Assembly: GCA_036266845.1 (NCBI GenBank)
Contig: DATAXI010000141.1
Span: 1-14,168, forward strand
Reading direction: 5' to 3'
From: DATAXI01 sp036266845
GTDB lineage: Bacteria > Verrucomicrobiota > Verrucomicrobiia > Chthoniobacterales > Chthoniobacteraceae
Length of the DNA: 14,168 nt
The position numbers and the translations under genes were made by a program. Each line of letters opens with the position of its first letter. The stretch's first letter is position 1. Positions 14,032 to 14,168 of this stretch are shown piece by piece. The notes beneath the pieces are model-generated. The model did not search any database and was not told the DNA's origin. It saw only the letters and a list, made by a program, of their open reading frames with translations.

Positions 14032-14168
14032 CAGCCTGTTGAAATAATCCCCAGTCGAGCCGGAGCGGCATTGCTGAGGGGCGGGGCTGGTGGCAGAATG
14101 GCGGGCAGCATGATTCGACCGCAACGAAAGAGCCGCCAAGGCGAGTTTTGGATCGCGCGCAATGAGTT
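14032..14168 (+). mobile_element. Left end of an insertion sequence (continues beyond the window)
   Basis: The sequence from CAGCCTGTTGAAATAATCCC onward has the look of a common insertion sequence terminus (CAGCCTGTTGAAA-type). It is preceded by CTAA (14028-14031), which fits the YTAR target duplicated by IS5-type elements. GC content rises sharply at this point compared with the interrupted gene. The right end and second target copy are outside the window, so the exact boundary and family are not confirmed. Confidence 0.6.
14110..14168 (+). CDS. Transposase N-terminus (partial)
   Basis: An ATG 78 bases inside the presumed insertion sequence end opens a frame that runs off the window, reading MIRPQRKSRQGEFWIARNE. 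The basic start followed by RQGEFWIA resembles the N-termini of IS1182/IS5-type DDE transposases, which begin with a short Arg/Lys-rich stretch and then a QxELxxA-like segment. Only 19 residues are visible, so the family is tentative; the position within the element supports the call. Confidence 0.5.
   Translation, partial: MIRPQRKSRQGEFWIARNE

Overview
The window looks like a piece of a GC-rich chromosome from a Verrucomicrobiota-like bacterium. This rests on an exosortase fused to an EpsI-type tail, the DUF971/DUF4864 context, the gene complement, and dense palindromic intergenic repeats (CATCCCTCCGGGATG, CATGCCTTCGGCATG and CCGGGGGT...ACCCCCGG hairpins) of a kind I associate with that phylum. 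The phylum assignment is an inference; no rRNA or tRNA is present to confirm it.

Layout. (1) 1-440: a minus-strand antitoxin-like gene, followed by what looks like the first few codons of a PIN-domain toxin that has been cut off. (2) 442-2835: a tight plus-strand operon of a DUF971 protein, a DUF4864-like membrane-anchored protein and an exosortase/EpsI fusion, with a good promoter placed so close to the first ATG that the message may be leaderless. (3) 2864-6538: a divergent pair, a Spinster-like MFS transporter (minus) and a two-domain Aas-type acyltransferase/acyl-ACP synthetase (plus). The 198-base gap between them holds a 22-bp perfect inverted repeat that carries two near-identical promoters facing outward. 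In E. coli, Aas works with the MFS lysophospholipid flippase LplT, so this pair could be a lysophospholipid salvage module with a different MFS family as transporter. (4) 6586-7845: diaminopimelate decarboxylase (lysA). (5) 7846-10152: a repeat-rich accessory island. A SAM methyltransferase gene (minus) lies between two roughly 380-bp inverted repeats that include the 3' end of the gene, and a 66-bp fragment of a related methyltransferase lies in direct orientation just before mutS. (6) 10153-12690: mutS, ending exactly at a beta-clamp-binding motif. (7) 12714-14168: a visibly AT-richer, probably imported segment with a GHKL-type ATPase gene, the first 34 codons of a tightly linked second gene, and the left end of an insertion sequence that interrupts it.

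Most genes are ordinary housekeeping or envelope functions. The parts that repay a second look are the Spinster-MFS/Aas pair with matched promoters, the methyltransferase bracketed by inverted repeats, and the foreign GHKL ATPase two-gene unit cut by an IS. All functional calls come from motif recognition by eye; no database search was run.
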